From Balneolales bacterium (GTDB lineage Bacteria; Bacteroidota; Rhodothermia; Balneolales; Natronogracilivirgulaceae): a stretch of DNA of 10,741 nucleotides. Of this stretch, positions 1 to 6,301 are shown piece after piece. The DNA is taken from assembly GCA_007131535.1 (NCBI GenBank), contig SLQI01000466.1, positions 1 through 10,741 of the forward strand. Direction: 5' to 3'. The notes beneath the pieces were generated by a model. It searched no databases. It was not told the DNA's origin and saw nothing but the letters and a program-made list of their open reading frames with translations. Every line of letters starts with the position of its first letter. Within the stretch, counting starts at the first letter, position 1. Both the position numbers and the translations under genes were made by a program.

Positions 1-48
1 CAGTTGATTCTGGATAGTCTCGACCACTCTGAAACACTCGTAGCTTGA
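1..48 (+). CDS. Possible 3' end of an upstream gene (partial)
   Basis: Frame 1 is open from the left edge and ends at TGA 46-48, reading QLILDSLDHSETLVA. The other two forward frames have stops before position 20. This would be the C-terminus of a gene lying 15 bases upstream of csrA. In flagellated bacteria fliW or a flagellar hook or filament gene often sits there, but 15 residues are too few to recognise a family. Chance openness over 48 bases is also possible. Confidence 0.3.
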   Translation, partial: QLILDSLDHSETLVA

Positions 49-63
49 TCACAAGGAATGTGA
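49..63 (+). promoter_or_regulatory. Hairpin over the csrA ribosome binding site, likely CsrA autoregulatory site
   Basis: TCACA (49-53) and TGTGA (59-63) are perfect inverted repeats around the loop AGGAA (54-58). The sequence ACAAGGA (51-57) contains the Shine-Dalgarno AAGGA, 6 bases before the csrA ATG at 64. It also matches the ACARGGA core of the known CsrA/RsmA binding consensus, which is best bound when GGA lies in a short hairpin loop. CsrA binding here would block ribosome access to its own message. The structure is visible in the sequence; the regulation is inferred. Confidence 0.55.
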
Positions 64-315
64 ATGTTAGTTCTCAGCAGAAAACAGGATGAGGGCATAT
101 ATATCGGTCACGATATCAAGATTACCATAGTCGAAGTTTCCAGCGGCCAGGTAAAAATTGGTATCAGTGCGCCGAGTGATGTGTCAATCTTCAGGGAGGA
201 AGTCATCAACAAAATTATTGAGGACAATTATCAGAGTCTGGCAGAAAAGAAACCCGGACCGGAAGATATCCCCGAATTTATTAAACAATTGACACAATCC
301 GATTCCAAAAAATGA
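64..315 (+). CDS. csrA: Carbon storage regulator CsrA, RNA-binding translational regulator
   Basis: CsrA is a small dimeric protein that binds GGA motifs in mRNA leaders and represses or stabilises the messages; in many flagellated bacteria it controls flagellin translation. The protein is 83 residues. It opens with the canonical MLVLSRK and keeps the core GQVKIGISAP (28-37), SDV and REE (44-46). Arg6 and Arg44, the RNA-contacting positions known from E. coli CsrA, are both present. The last roughly 25 residues (LAEKKPGPEDIPEFIKQL and beyond) form a charged tail longer than in the 61-residue E. coli protein. The ATG at 64 has an AAGGA site 6 bases upstream inside a hairpin. The stop TGA overlaps the next gene's ATG as ATGA, which suggests translational coupling. 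Confidence 0.95.
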   Translation: MLVLSRKQDEGIYIGHDIKITIVEVSSGQVKIGISAPSDVSIFREEVINKIIEDNYQSLAEKKPGPEDIPEFIKQLTQSDSKK

Positions 316-860
316 TGACGATGGCATATAACGAGCAAATACAAGAGGGCATCAGATTGATCAATGCCGGAGAATTTCAGGCCAGTATCGATCTTGCCCA
401 AACAATACAACAGGATCAACCCGATTCTGCTGATGGTTTTCATCTTGAAGCCATAGGTAAGCAGCATTTATATGAGTGGGAAGCCAGCATCAAAGCCCTT
501 AATAAAGCCATTGAGCTTGCTCCTTATGATGCGGGGTTGTATTCCCTTCGCGCTTTCGCCAAGATGAGCACGGAAGATCTGGCAGGTGCCGAAAAAGATT
601 TGAATGAGGCCATCGAGCTGGAAGATTTTGAACCGGCCCACCGTAATCTGGTTATTCTGAATATTCTTCGGGATAAAAGTGAGCAGGCTATTGAGTACCT
701 GCTTAACCGCCTCCATACCAATCCCGATGATGTTGATAACTGGATCCTCATGGGAGATCTCATGAAGCGGGTTGGCATGCACGATAAAGCTCAGACCTAT
801 TATGATCAGGCCAGGAAACTGGACCCTGAAAATCCGAATCTGAAAGCTGTCAGCGAATAA
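312..860 (+). CDS. Small TPR-repeat protein
   Basis: A 182-residue soluble protein built almost entirely of tetratricopeptide repeats. Roughly five 34-residue units can be read, with typical ALNKAIELAP (about 62-71), DLNEAIELED and YYDQARKLDPENP segments at helix B and the turn. There is no signal peptide or membrane segment. TPR proteins are protein-protein scaffolds; no enzymatic residues are apparent. The start could be ATG 312 (overlapping the csrA stop), 315 or 321; 312 is given because of the ATGA coupling, and no clear ribosome binding site separates them. It lies 15 bases upstream of the glycosyltransferase gene, whose C-terminal half is also TPR-like. A role as an adaptor for the glycosyltransferases or for flagellar export is inference from position only. 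Confidence 0.85.
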   Translation: MMTMAYNEQIQEGIRLINAGEFQASIDLAQTIQQDQPDSADGFHLEAIGKQHLYEWEASIKALNKAIELAPYDAGLYSLRAFAKMSTEDLAGAEKDLNEAIELEDFEPAHRNLVILNILRDKSEQAIEYLLNRLHTNPDDVDNWILMGDLMKRVGMHDKAQTYYDQARKLDPENPNLKAVSE

Positions 861-875
861 CCTCCGGAGCCGTCT

Positions 876-2105
876 ATGCCCTCTGATATCAGTCTCGCCA
901 TATTAGCCCGCAACGAAGAGCATCAAATCCAATCTTGCATTAGCAGCGCGCATGATGTCGTGGGGGAAGTGGTGGTTCTTGATACCGGCTCTGAAGATAA
1001 CACGGTTGATGTAGCTCAGAAGACGGGGGCCAGGGTATTTCACTTTCCTTGGGAAGATGATTTCGCCGCTGCCCGCAACCGGCTGATATCTCATTGTACC
1101 GGTCGGTGGATCTTGATGCTGGACGCAGATGAAATGCTGGAAAATCCCGATCATGAGTGGTGGCAAGATGAAAGCAAAAGGGAGCAGGCCGATGCATGGT
1201 GGTGTACCATATACAATGAACGTGTAATTGGGGGGCGGGATCAAAGCTATCAGCATCGTTTACCTCGTCTGTTTCGAAATTCGGAAACCCTGCGATTCAA
1301 ATATCCGGTTCATGAAAATCTCACCCTGGAGGAAGCAACCACTGCAGAGGCTCCCATACGCATTAAACATTCGGGCTATAATTTGGGTCAAAGTCAGCGG
1401 CAGCGAAAGGAGCAACGCAACCTTCGACTGCTGGAAAAAAGGCTGGAACAATACCCTGATGATGCCCACACCCATTATTATTTCGCGGAGCATTATGCCC
1501 GGAACCGGGATGCACAGATGGCCTATCAGCATGCCCTCAAATCATTGAACCTCGGTGTAGACGGGTCGGCCAGGTTGATGTGTCTGCGAATTGCCTGGCG
1601 CTACACATTGCGCTATAATAAACTAAACGACCTTAAACTCCTGCGGGATATTTCTCCCGGCCATGAAAAGTTTCCGGAATTGCTTCTGTTTGAAGCCCTT
1701 GCCGTGGAAACTTCATCTCCGGAAAACAGCCGCAAACTCCTTGAGCGATTTTTGGCCATCGTTGACCAGCTTGGACGCAATAACCAACTTCATCGCACCG
1801 ATACGATCCTACCGGAAACTCACCGGGAAGCGCTGGAGTTGTATTGCCGGCATCATATTGATCAACTGGAACAATCGCAGCTTGATAAGTTGCTGAATTC
1901 CATACAGCAACTGGGCGGACCCAATGCCTCCTTTCTGATTTTAATACTTAAAAAAGCAATTAAGCTTAACAACAAAGCTGCAATTTCAGTAACCTTAGGA
2001 CACCTGAACCAAACAGAATATGCATCATCTACAGAGGTTCAGAATCTAATACAACAGTTGCAACAAATTCATGGCTCATTACCCCAATCATCTAAACATT
2101 CATAG
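876..2105 (+). CDS. GT2-family glycosyltransferase with C-terminal TPR-like region
   Basis: Predicted inverting glycosyltransferase with a GT-A fold, transferring a sugar from a nucleotide-sugar donor to an unknown acceptor. Seen in the 409 residues: beta-strand and NEE motif AILARNEE (8-15), nucleotide-binding VVLDTGSEDNT (33-43), DFAAARNRL (62-70), and the metal-binding DADE (83-86) in WILMLDADE. Further on come RLFRN (131-135), PVHENL (144-149) and IKHSGY (163-168), as in the WaaE/SunS-like branch of GT2. From about residue 185 the protein turns into TPR-like helices (LEKRLEQYPDDAHTHYYFAE), a common architecture in this branch. It has no membrane segment, so it is probably cytoplasmic. The ATG has GGAG at 866-869, 6 bases upstream. 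The next gene starts 3 bases after the stop. Context between csrA and chemotaxis genes suggests flagellin or surface-protein glycosylation, but lipopolysaccharide or exopolysaccharide synthesis is equally compatible with the family. Confidence 0.85.
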   Translation: MPSDISLAILARNEEHQIQSCISSAHDVVGEVVVLDTGSEDNTVDVAQKTGARVFHFPWEDDFAAARNRLISHCTGRWILMLDADEMLENPDHEWWQDESKREQADAWWCTIYNERVIGGRDQSYQHRLPRLFRNSETLRFKYPVHENLTLEEATTAEAPIRIKHSGYNLGQSQRQRKEQRNLRLLEKRLEQYPDDAHTHYYFAEHYARNRDAQMAYQHALKSLNLGVDGSARLMCLRIAWRYTLRYNKLNDLKLLRDISPGHEKFPELLLFEALAVETSSPENSRKLLERFLAIVDQLGRNNQLHRTDTILPETHREALELYCRHHIDQLEQSQLDKLLNSIQQLGGPNASFLILILKKAIKLNNKAAISVTLGHLNQTEYASSTEVQNLIQQLQQIHGSLPQSSKHS

Positions 2106-2112
2106 GATATGG
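2100..2112 (+). promoter_or_regulatory. Small hairpin with GGA loop on a start codon
   Basis: CATA (2101-2104) and TATG (2108-2111) pair around the triloop GGA (2105-2107), and a T-G wobble (2100 with 2112) can add a fifth pair. The 3' arm contains the ATG of the downstream gene. GGA in a short hairpin loop is the CsrA-type recognition shape, and csrA is in the same gene group. The stem is short and AT-rich, so chance is a serious alternative. Confidence 0.25.
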
Positions 2113-3443
2113 CACCCAATGCTACGGTTACTCTAATAGTGGAATGGTATAATCGGGACGACAGTTACCTTCAAAAATTAAAAGAACTTCCGTCACCTAT
2201 TGAACAGGTGATTGTGCTTACCGGTGATGACAGCTCTGCTTTACCGCAAGATTCTGATAGCTCAAAGACTTTTACGATTTTGAGTTATCCCGGCAACTTC
2301 TCGAAAATTTCGAACCTGAATGATGCCATAACCAAGGCTGAGCATGATTGGATTTTACTTCTTGAAGAAAGTGAATTGATATTTTTTCCGGGGCTGCTTG
2401 AGCTTCCCCTGGATAACAAAGACGCGGTATTCGCAGCACGTATTCAAAAGCAGGATGACCCGACAAAGCGCATATTTTATGAAATCCGCCTATTTCCGAA
2501 ACTTTCGGATTTTGAGATTAAGGGTATTCAACTGCGGGATTTTCACCCTGCTGTTTCAAAAAATGAGCTTTCTATCCATACTGATAAAGTGGACATTCTG
2601 CGTGAAAACGAGTACATAGGCGATTTCGACCTTGACCGGGAGCTTGAACGTGATACCGAGCACGGGCCCGCCTTACTGATGAAAGCCGTTACTGAAGCAG
2701 CCGACAGAAAATACAAGGAAGCATCAGACTCATTTATCCGGGCTATACAATCGGGCCGTCTGTTTAAATTTGATCACGCCGCTGCGCTTAACGGTCTGGC
2801 TGACGCTTCATTTGAGCTGAACCGCTGGCATGATAGTAAAGAACGTGCCGAGAAATCACTAACTCTGACTCATCAGCAACGAATGCCGCATTTGATATTA
2901 TTTCGAACTTCTTTTGCATCGAACAGATGGGGAGAGGCTTATGATCATTTATACCGCTATCTTGAGGTATTGGCATCGGGCACAGAAGTTAATCAGGATG
3001 TGATTTTTCCATTATCCGATACACAATACTTGCTTGGAGAAGCCGCTTACCGCAACGGATGGCACGAAAGAGCACTTGCTCATTACGAACAGTATTACGA
3101 CCTTAAAAAAGGTAACATTCAACCGGAAGTTATCGAACGGCTTTTACTATATGCCATTGAACTTTCGGAATATGATAAATCTCTGGTATATTTCAATCAC
3201 CTGTTCGGGGATGTGATCAAAGAGCCGTTATCGGCTTCTGATGAGACCCGGATTCTTGAAGTACTTTCATTATTCATGGAACAAGGCTGGCATGAGTTCA
3301 GCCTTGAGGTATATGAAGTCATATGCCGGAATAATCCGGAAAAACCGGAGTTGATAAGAAGATGGGTAGCGGCATTAATCAGGGCCCAGAAAGTTGAAAA
3401 AGCCCAGGAGATCATTGCAAATAATCAAACAAAATTTGCTTGA
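2109..3443 (+). CDS. Glycosyltransferase-like TPR protein with degenerate catalytic motifs
   Basis: A 444-residue protein whose N-terminal third can be lined up with the preceding GT2 enzyme. VTLIVEWYN (7-15) matches ISLAILARN, VIVLTGDDS (34-42) matches VVVLDTGSE, and NFSKISNLNDAI then WILLLEESEL (81-90) match FAAARNRL then WILMLDADEM. The metal-binding D-A-D has become E-E-S (86-88), and the nucleotide-binding Asp of the LDTGS segment is not conserved, so donor binding and catalysis are probably lost. The later IRLFPK segment matches RLFRN, and FHPAV sits where PVHENL would be, without the glutamate. The rest, from about residue 195, is helical TPR-like sequence (for example EASDSFIRAIQSG, RALAHYEQYYDLKKG). 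Its Shine-Dalgarno is poor (AGGA only one base before ATG), so translation is likely coupled to the upstream gene 3 bases away. It may be a non-catalytic partner or acceptor-recognition subunit of the upstream enzyme; that is inference. Confidence 0.75.
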   Translation: MAPNATVTLIVEWYNRDDSYLQKLKELPSPIEQVIVLTGDDSSALPQDSDSSKTFTILSYPGNFSKISNLNDAITKAEHDWILLLEESELIFFPGLLELPLDNKDAVFAARIQKQDDPTKRIFYEIRLFPKLSDFEIKGIQLRDFHPAVSKNELSIHTDKVDILRENEYIGDFDLDRELERDTEHGPALLMKAVTEAADRKYKEASDSFIRAIQSGRLFKFDHAAALNGLADASFELNRWHDSKERAEKSLTLTHQQRMPHLILFRTSFASNRWGEAYDHLYRYLEVLASGTEVNQDVIFPLSDTQYLLGEAAYRNGWHERALAHYEQYYDLKKGNIQPEVIERLLLYAIELSEYDKSLVYFNHLFGDVIKEPLSASDETRILEVLSLFMEQGWHEFSLEVYEVICRNNPEKPELIRRWVAALIRAQKVEKAQEIIANNQTKFA

Positions 3444-3468
3444 CAATCTCTGCGGATTGCTGTATTTG
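3440..3468 (+). promoter_or_regulatory. Candidate promoter for cheY-cheZ
   Basis: TTGACA (3440-3445) is a perfect -35 hexamer, and 17 bases later TATTTG (3463-3468) can serve as -10. Read in Bacteroidota style, TTG followed 18 bases later by TGTATTTG (3461-3468) is one mismatch from the TAnnTTTG -7 element. The -35 overlaps the stop codon of the upstream gene, and the start of cheY is 41 bases after the -10. This 66-base gap is the largest within the left group, supporting an independent start of transcription. Chance matches in AT-rich DNA remain possible. Confidence 0.45.
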
Positions 3469-3509
3469 TATGTCCATCATTTAACCACTACTAACCTTTA
3501 TTATCCTCA

Positions 3510-3884
3510 ATGAGCCAAGAAGATCTCAATATTCTTATTGTTGATGACTCACCGACGATGCGTCGCATAATTAAGAATACCCTTGAGCGAATCGGTTACA
3601 AAAACTCGATCGATGCCTCAAATGGTAAAGAAGCCATAGATTTGCTGGAGGAAAACCCGATCAATTTTGTTATTACCGATTGGAATATGCCTGAAATGAA
3701 TGGGTTGGAGTTCGTAACTGAAGTGCGCAGCAAGTCGGAGTACCAGGATCTGCCAATAATGATGATTACGACACGAGGTATGAAAGACGATGTTCTCCAG
3801 GCTGTACAAGCCGGAGTGAATAATTACATCGTAAAACCTTTTACCCCGGAAACGCTCGAAGAAAAAATCAACAAATTAATCTGA
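3510..3884 (+). CDS. cheY: Chemotaxis response regulator CheY (first copy)
   Basis: Single receiver domain of 124 residues that, when phosphorylated by CheA, would bind the flagellar switch. The key residues fall at the same numbers as in E. coli CheY: acidic pair Asp12-Asp13, phospho-acceptor Asp57 in TDWNMPEMNG (56-65), Thr87, Tyr106 and Lys109 in YIVKPF. Trp58 next to the acceptor is also as in E. coli CheY. There is no output domain. No Shine-Dalgarno is seen before the ATG; the leader is AT-rich, as is common in Bacteroidota. It is followed after 11 bases by a cheZ-type phosphatase gene, so this copy is the likely motor-controlling CheY. Confidence 0.95.
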   Translation: MSQEDLNILIVDDSPTMRRIIKNTLERIGYKNSIDASNGKEAIDLLEENPINFVITDWNMPEMNGLEFVTEVRSKSEYQDLPIMMITTRGMKDDVLQAVQAGVNNYIVKPFTPETLEEKINKLI

Positions 3885-3895
3885 CGGTCATTACT

Positions 3896-4612
3896 ATGGG
3901 CAATGATAAAGAAAAAAAATCAGACAAGGCTAATGAACCCGATTTATTAAAGGGGGAAGACTACACAGAAATTCTGGAACGCATACAGCATATTAAAAGC
4001 TTGTTTGCTTTTGGTGAGGGAATTCTCCCTTTTTTGGAAGAGCTTTTCATCTTCTTGAAGGAAGTCACTCCGTTGCTAAACGACGTTTCCGATTCACTGA
4101 TGAACACCTCGGGAATGATGCCGGATGCCGCCGTTGAACTCGATGCTGCAGTTAAAGAAACGTCGGGTGCAACTTATCAGATAATGGAGAATGTTGAGAC
4201 TATTCTCAAACATCTTGATGAGTTTAAAAAAGCTACTGAAAATATCGATGGTATTGATAAAGCTCAGGCTCCGATCAGTGAAATCCAGGAAAATGCCTCT
4301 TCCATCATGAATGCACTTCAGTTTCATGATATCGTGTCCCAGAAACTTGTACATGTACGGCACGTATTGGCCGAAGTACAAAAGAAAATGCTTACTCTGT
4401 TTACCCGCATTTACGATATGGAAATTGATAAGAGTGTTAAGGAAAATATTCTTCAAACACTCGGGGTGAATGTGGATGAATTCGAGCGAATAATGGAGAC
4501 CAAGATTGAAGAGCAAAAGCGACTGACAGCGGATGATCCCGATCCAAGAAAGCAACAGGAAGATCAGGCTTCAAATTTTTCGCAAAACGATATCGACGAT
4601 CTTTTCAACTGA
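3896..4612 (+). CDS. cheZ: CheZ-type CheY-P phosphatase
   Basis: CheZ stimulates dephosphorylation of CheY-P, ending the motor signal. The 238-residue protein is almost wholly helical, with a long amphipathic hairpin from about 25 to 170. The segment ALQFHDIVSQKL (140-151) matches the CheZ active-site signature DxxxQ: Asp145 and Gln149 correspond to Asp143 and Gln147 of E. coli CheZ. A disordered linker (about 207-227) leads to the C-terminal SQNDIDDLFN, which resembles the CheY-binding tail of CheZ. Length is close to the E. coli protein (214). It lies 11 bases after cheY, its expected substrate gene. No clear Shine-Dalgarno. Overall similarity outside the motif is low, so it could be named a CheZ-like protein, but motif, tail and neighbour agree. 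Confidence 0.85.
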   Translation: MGNDKEKKSDKANEPDLLKGEDYTEILERIQHIKSLFAFGEGILPFLEELFIFLKEVTPLLNDVSDSLMNTSGMMPDAAVELDAAVKETSGATYQIMENVETILKHLDEFKKATENIDGIDKAQAPISEIQENASSIMNALQFHDIVSQKLVHVRHVLAEVQKKMLTLFTRIYDMEIDKSVKENILQTLGVNVDEFERIMETKIEEQKRLTADDPDPRKQQEDQASNFSQNDIDDLFN

Positions 4613-4642
4613 TTTTCAGGGGTTTAAGCACCAATCTTTTTA

Positions 4643-4668
4643 ACCCGGAATTCAAATATTTTCCGGGT
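4643..4668. terminator. Inverted repeat between convergent cheZ and cheB, possible bidirectional terminator
   Basis: ACCCGGAA (4643-4650) and TTCCGGGT (4661-4668) form an 8-base-pair stem with a 10-base loop, located between two convergent gene ends. It lacks a proper T-run after the stem on either strand (CATATTA on +, TAAAAAG on -), so intrinsic termination would be weak or would need help. An alternative smaller stem, CGGGT (4664-4668) with ACCCG (4675-4679), competes for the same bases. Confidence 0.45.
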
Positions 4669-4704
4669 CATATTACCCGCTAATAACCGGACAGTATATA
4701 CAGA

Positions 4705-5802
4705 TCAATCTGTTTGTGCTTGTTCGGTTAACAGCTGGGTTAATTTATTACCGATATTGTTGATATCCTCTATATAGTCGACCGCATTCAGTTGAATCGC
4801 TTCCCGAGGCATACCGAATACCACACAGGATTCTTCGTTTTGGACCAGTGTGGTTGCCCCTGCCTGATTCATTTCTTTCATCCCCTCGGCACCATCTACT
4901 CCCATGCCTGTTAATAATACGCCAATAGCCTGTTCACCACCCTGTTGAGCCACGGATGAAAACAACATATCAACTGACGGACGGTGATGCCGAACCAGCG
5001 GGCCGTGTTTAACTCTAACGTAGTAATCTTTCCCGCTTTTCTTAAGTAGCATGTGATAATTGCCGGGAGCTACAAGGGCCGTTCCCAGTCTTACCCGATC
5101 TCCATCCTGCGCTTCTTTAACTTCCAGCCTGGAGGTTTTATTCAAACGTTCTGCGAAAGCTGTAGTGAATTTGGGAGGCATGTGTTGGACAATCAGTACT
5201 CCGGGGCAGTCAGCGGGCAGATCAGATAATACCTGCCGAATCGCTTCCGTACCTCCCGTTGAGGCCCCGATTGCTATTAATTTTTCAGAGGAGACTCCTG
5301 CCAAACTCTTAACGGTAGCCTTTTTACCAGTTGCTTTATTCTTGTCCTTTTGCTTTTCGTCTGCAGAAGCTTCATCCTCTTTTTTAAATTTGTAGCTGCC
5401 TTTTTTCTTGATGCTGGCTTTGGATGCGGCCCGGATCAGCTGAGCAAGACGTGTTGAAATCTCACCCACCGAAAAAGATCCACCCGGCTTACTCATTACT
5501 TCCACCGCTCCCAGCTCAATAGCTTCGAGCGCAAGTTTTCCGCCCTCTTTAGTCAGTGAACTGACGATTATTACCGGTTTGGGAAAATACCTCATTATTT
5601 TTTTCAGGAAGGTCAGCCCGTCCATTCGAGGCATCTCCACATCAAGGGTAATCACATCCGGGTCCAGCCGGACAATTTTATCTCTGGCCACATAGGGGTC
5701 TATAGCCGTGCCCACTACTTCAATATCGGAAAAACGATTCAGATCATCCGAAAGTTTTTGTCGGACTACAGCAGAATCATCAACAATAAATACTCGTATC
5801 AC
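4705..5802 (-). CDS. cheB: Receptor methylesterase/deamidase CheB
   Basis: CheB removes methyl groups from (and may deamidate) chemoreceptors when its receiver domain is phosphorylated by CheA, opposing CheR. The 365-residue protein has an N-terminal receiver (about 1-125) with acidic pair Asp8-Asp9, acceptor Asp54 in TLDVEMPRMDG and Lys105. The C-terminal methylesterase (about 173-360) has the catalytic triad Ser181 (GASTGG), His207 (VQHMPP) and Asp303 (LTGMGVDGAEG). The linker at about 128-172 is unusually long and rich in Lys, Glu, Asp and Ala. The start is GTG at 5802; an in-frame stop lies 9 bases upstream and the MIRVFIVDDS opening is typical. No strong Shine-Dalgarno. It is the last gene of the right-hand group, 40 bases after cheX. 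Confidence 0.95.
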   Translation of the reverse strand: MIRVFIVDDSAVVRQKLSDDLNRFSDIEVVGTAIDPYVARDKIVRLDPDVITLDVEMPRMDGLTFLKKIMRYFPKPVIIVSSLTKEGGKLALEAIELGAVEVMSKPGGSFSVGEISTRLAQLIRAASKASIKKKGSYKFKKEDEASADEKQKDKNKATGKKATVKSLAGVSSEKLIAIGASTGGTEAIRQVLSDLPADCPGVLIVQHMPPKFTTAFAERLNKTSRLEVKEAQDGDRVRLGTALVAPGNYHMLLKKSGKDYYVRVKHGPLVRHHRPSVDMLFSSVAQQGGEQAIGVLLTGMGVDGAEGMKEMNQAGATTLVQNEESCVVFGMPREAIQLNAVDYIEDINNIGNKLTQLLTEQAQTD

Positions 5803-5842
5803 AATAGCTCAATTAAGTCGGTACTTTTTACATCAAAGCATG

Positions 5843-6301
5843 TCAACTTTTCTTCAAGGGCTCAGGCCAACAAAGCAACCCGCCGTTTTCAGAAATAAAA
5901 CTCAACTGCCAAGGTCTATCTGCAACAGCCAGCGCCTGATTGGCTTCAAGTAATTCCGGAATAGATAGTTTATAATTCTGTTCAGGATCAATTTTTACCA
6001 AAAAGTTACCCCCGATTATATTGGCTGTTTCCGCCGCTGTAGATTCCAGATGCTCTTGTTCAATAGATTCAGGCGGTAACCCTGTAAAGTTGGAGGCCAT
6101 TTCCGTAAGTAATCCATAATCAATGCGTATTCGCAACAAATCTTCGGTGTTAAAATGAATCCCGGCATCAAGATAGGGAGGGTTAAGCTCTTTATATTGC
6201 ATAGGCAATCCCTCCTCATCAAGTTCCGGAAACAGGAAAAACATGTCGTCCATGATTTCATGAATGACCTCTTCCAACACGTCATTATTCGTCAATATCA
6301 T
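5843..6301 (-). CDS. cheX: CheX-type chemotaxis phosphatase
   Basis: A 152-residue CheC/CheX-fold protein, the right length for CheX. It carries one ExxN active-site motif, ETANIIGG (91-98), with Glu91, Asn94 and Gly98. In CheX these residues contact the response-regulator active site and speed up dephosphorylation. The N-terminal helix (VLEEVIHEIMDDMFF, 8-22) and the following strands fit the fold. Known CheX is a dimer that acts on CheY-P. The gene overlaps the end of the second cheY by 17 bases, making that regulator its obvious substrate. No Shine-Dalgarno is seen before ATG 6301; codons 3, 8 and 9 (TTG, GTG, TTG) are alternative starts. FliY or CheC are less likely, since there is only one ExxN motif and no extra domain. 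Confidence 0.8.
   Translation of the reverse strand: MILTNNDVLEEVIHEIMDDMFFLFPELDEEGLPMQYKELNPPYLDAGIHFNTEDLLRIRIDYGLLTEMASNFTGLPPESIEQEHLESTAAETANIIGGNFLVKIDPEQNYKLSIPELLEANQALAVADRPWQLSFISENGGLLCWPEPLKKS

Noticed and set aside
49..63. TCACA/TGTGA repeat as a CRP-type operator
   Set aside because: CRP half-sites are ordered TGTGA then TCACA with a 6-base gap; here the order is reversed and the gap is 5, and the element surrounds the ribosome binding site, so an RNA hairpin fits better.
862..869. Palindrome CTCCGGAG upstream of the GT2 gene as an operator or hairpin
   Set aside because: It has no loop, so cannot fold as an RNA hairpin, and its right half is simply the GGAG ribosome binding site; 8 bases alone are too short to support an operator.
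4094..4555. 153-codon open frame on the minus strand within cheZ
   Set aside because: It lies wholly opposite a well supported cheZ with active-site motif and CheY-binding tail, has no recognisable domain, and is Ile/His/Phe-rich in the manner of antisense frames.
5060..5395. 111-codon plus-strand frame opposite cheB
   Set aside because: It is antisense to the catalytic domain and linker of cheB, has low-complexity composition and no ribosome binding site.
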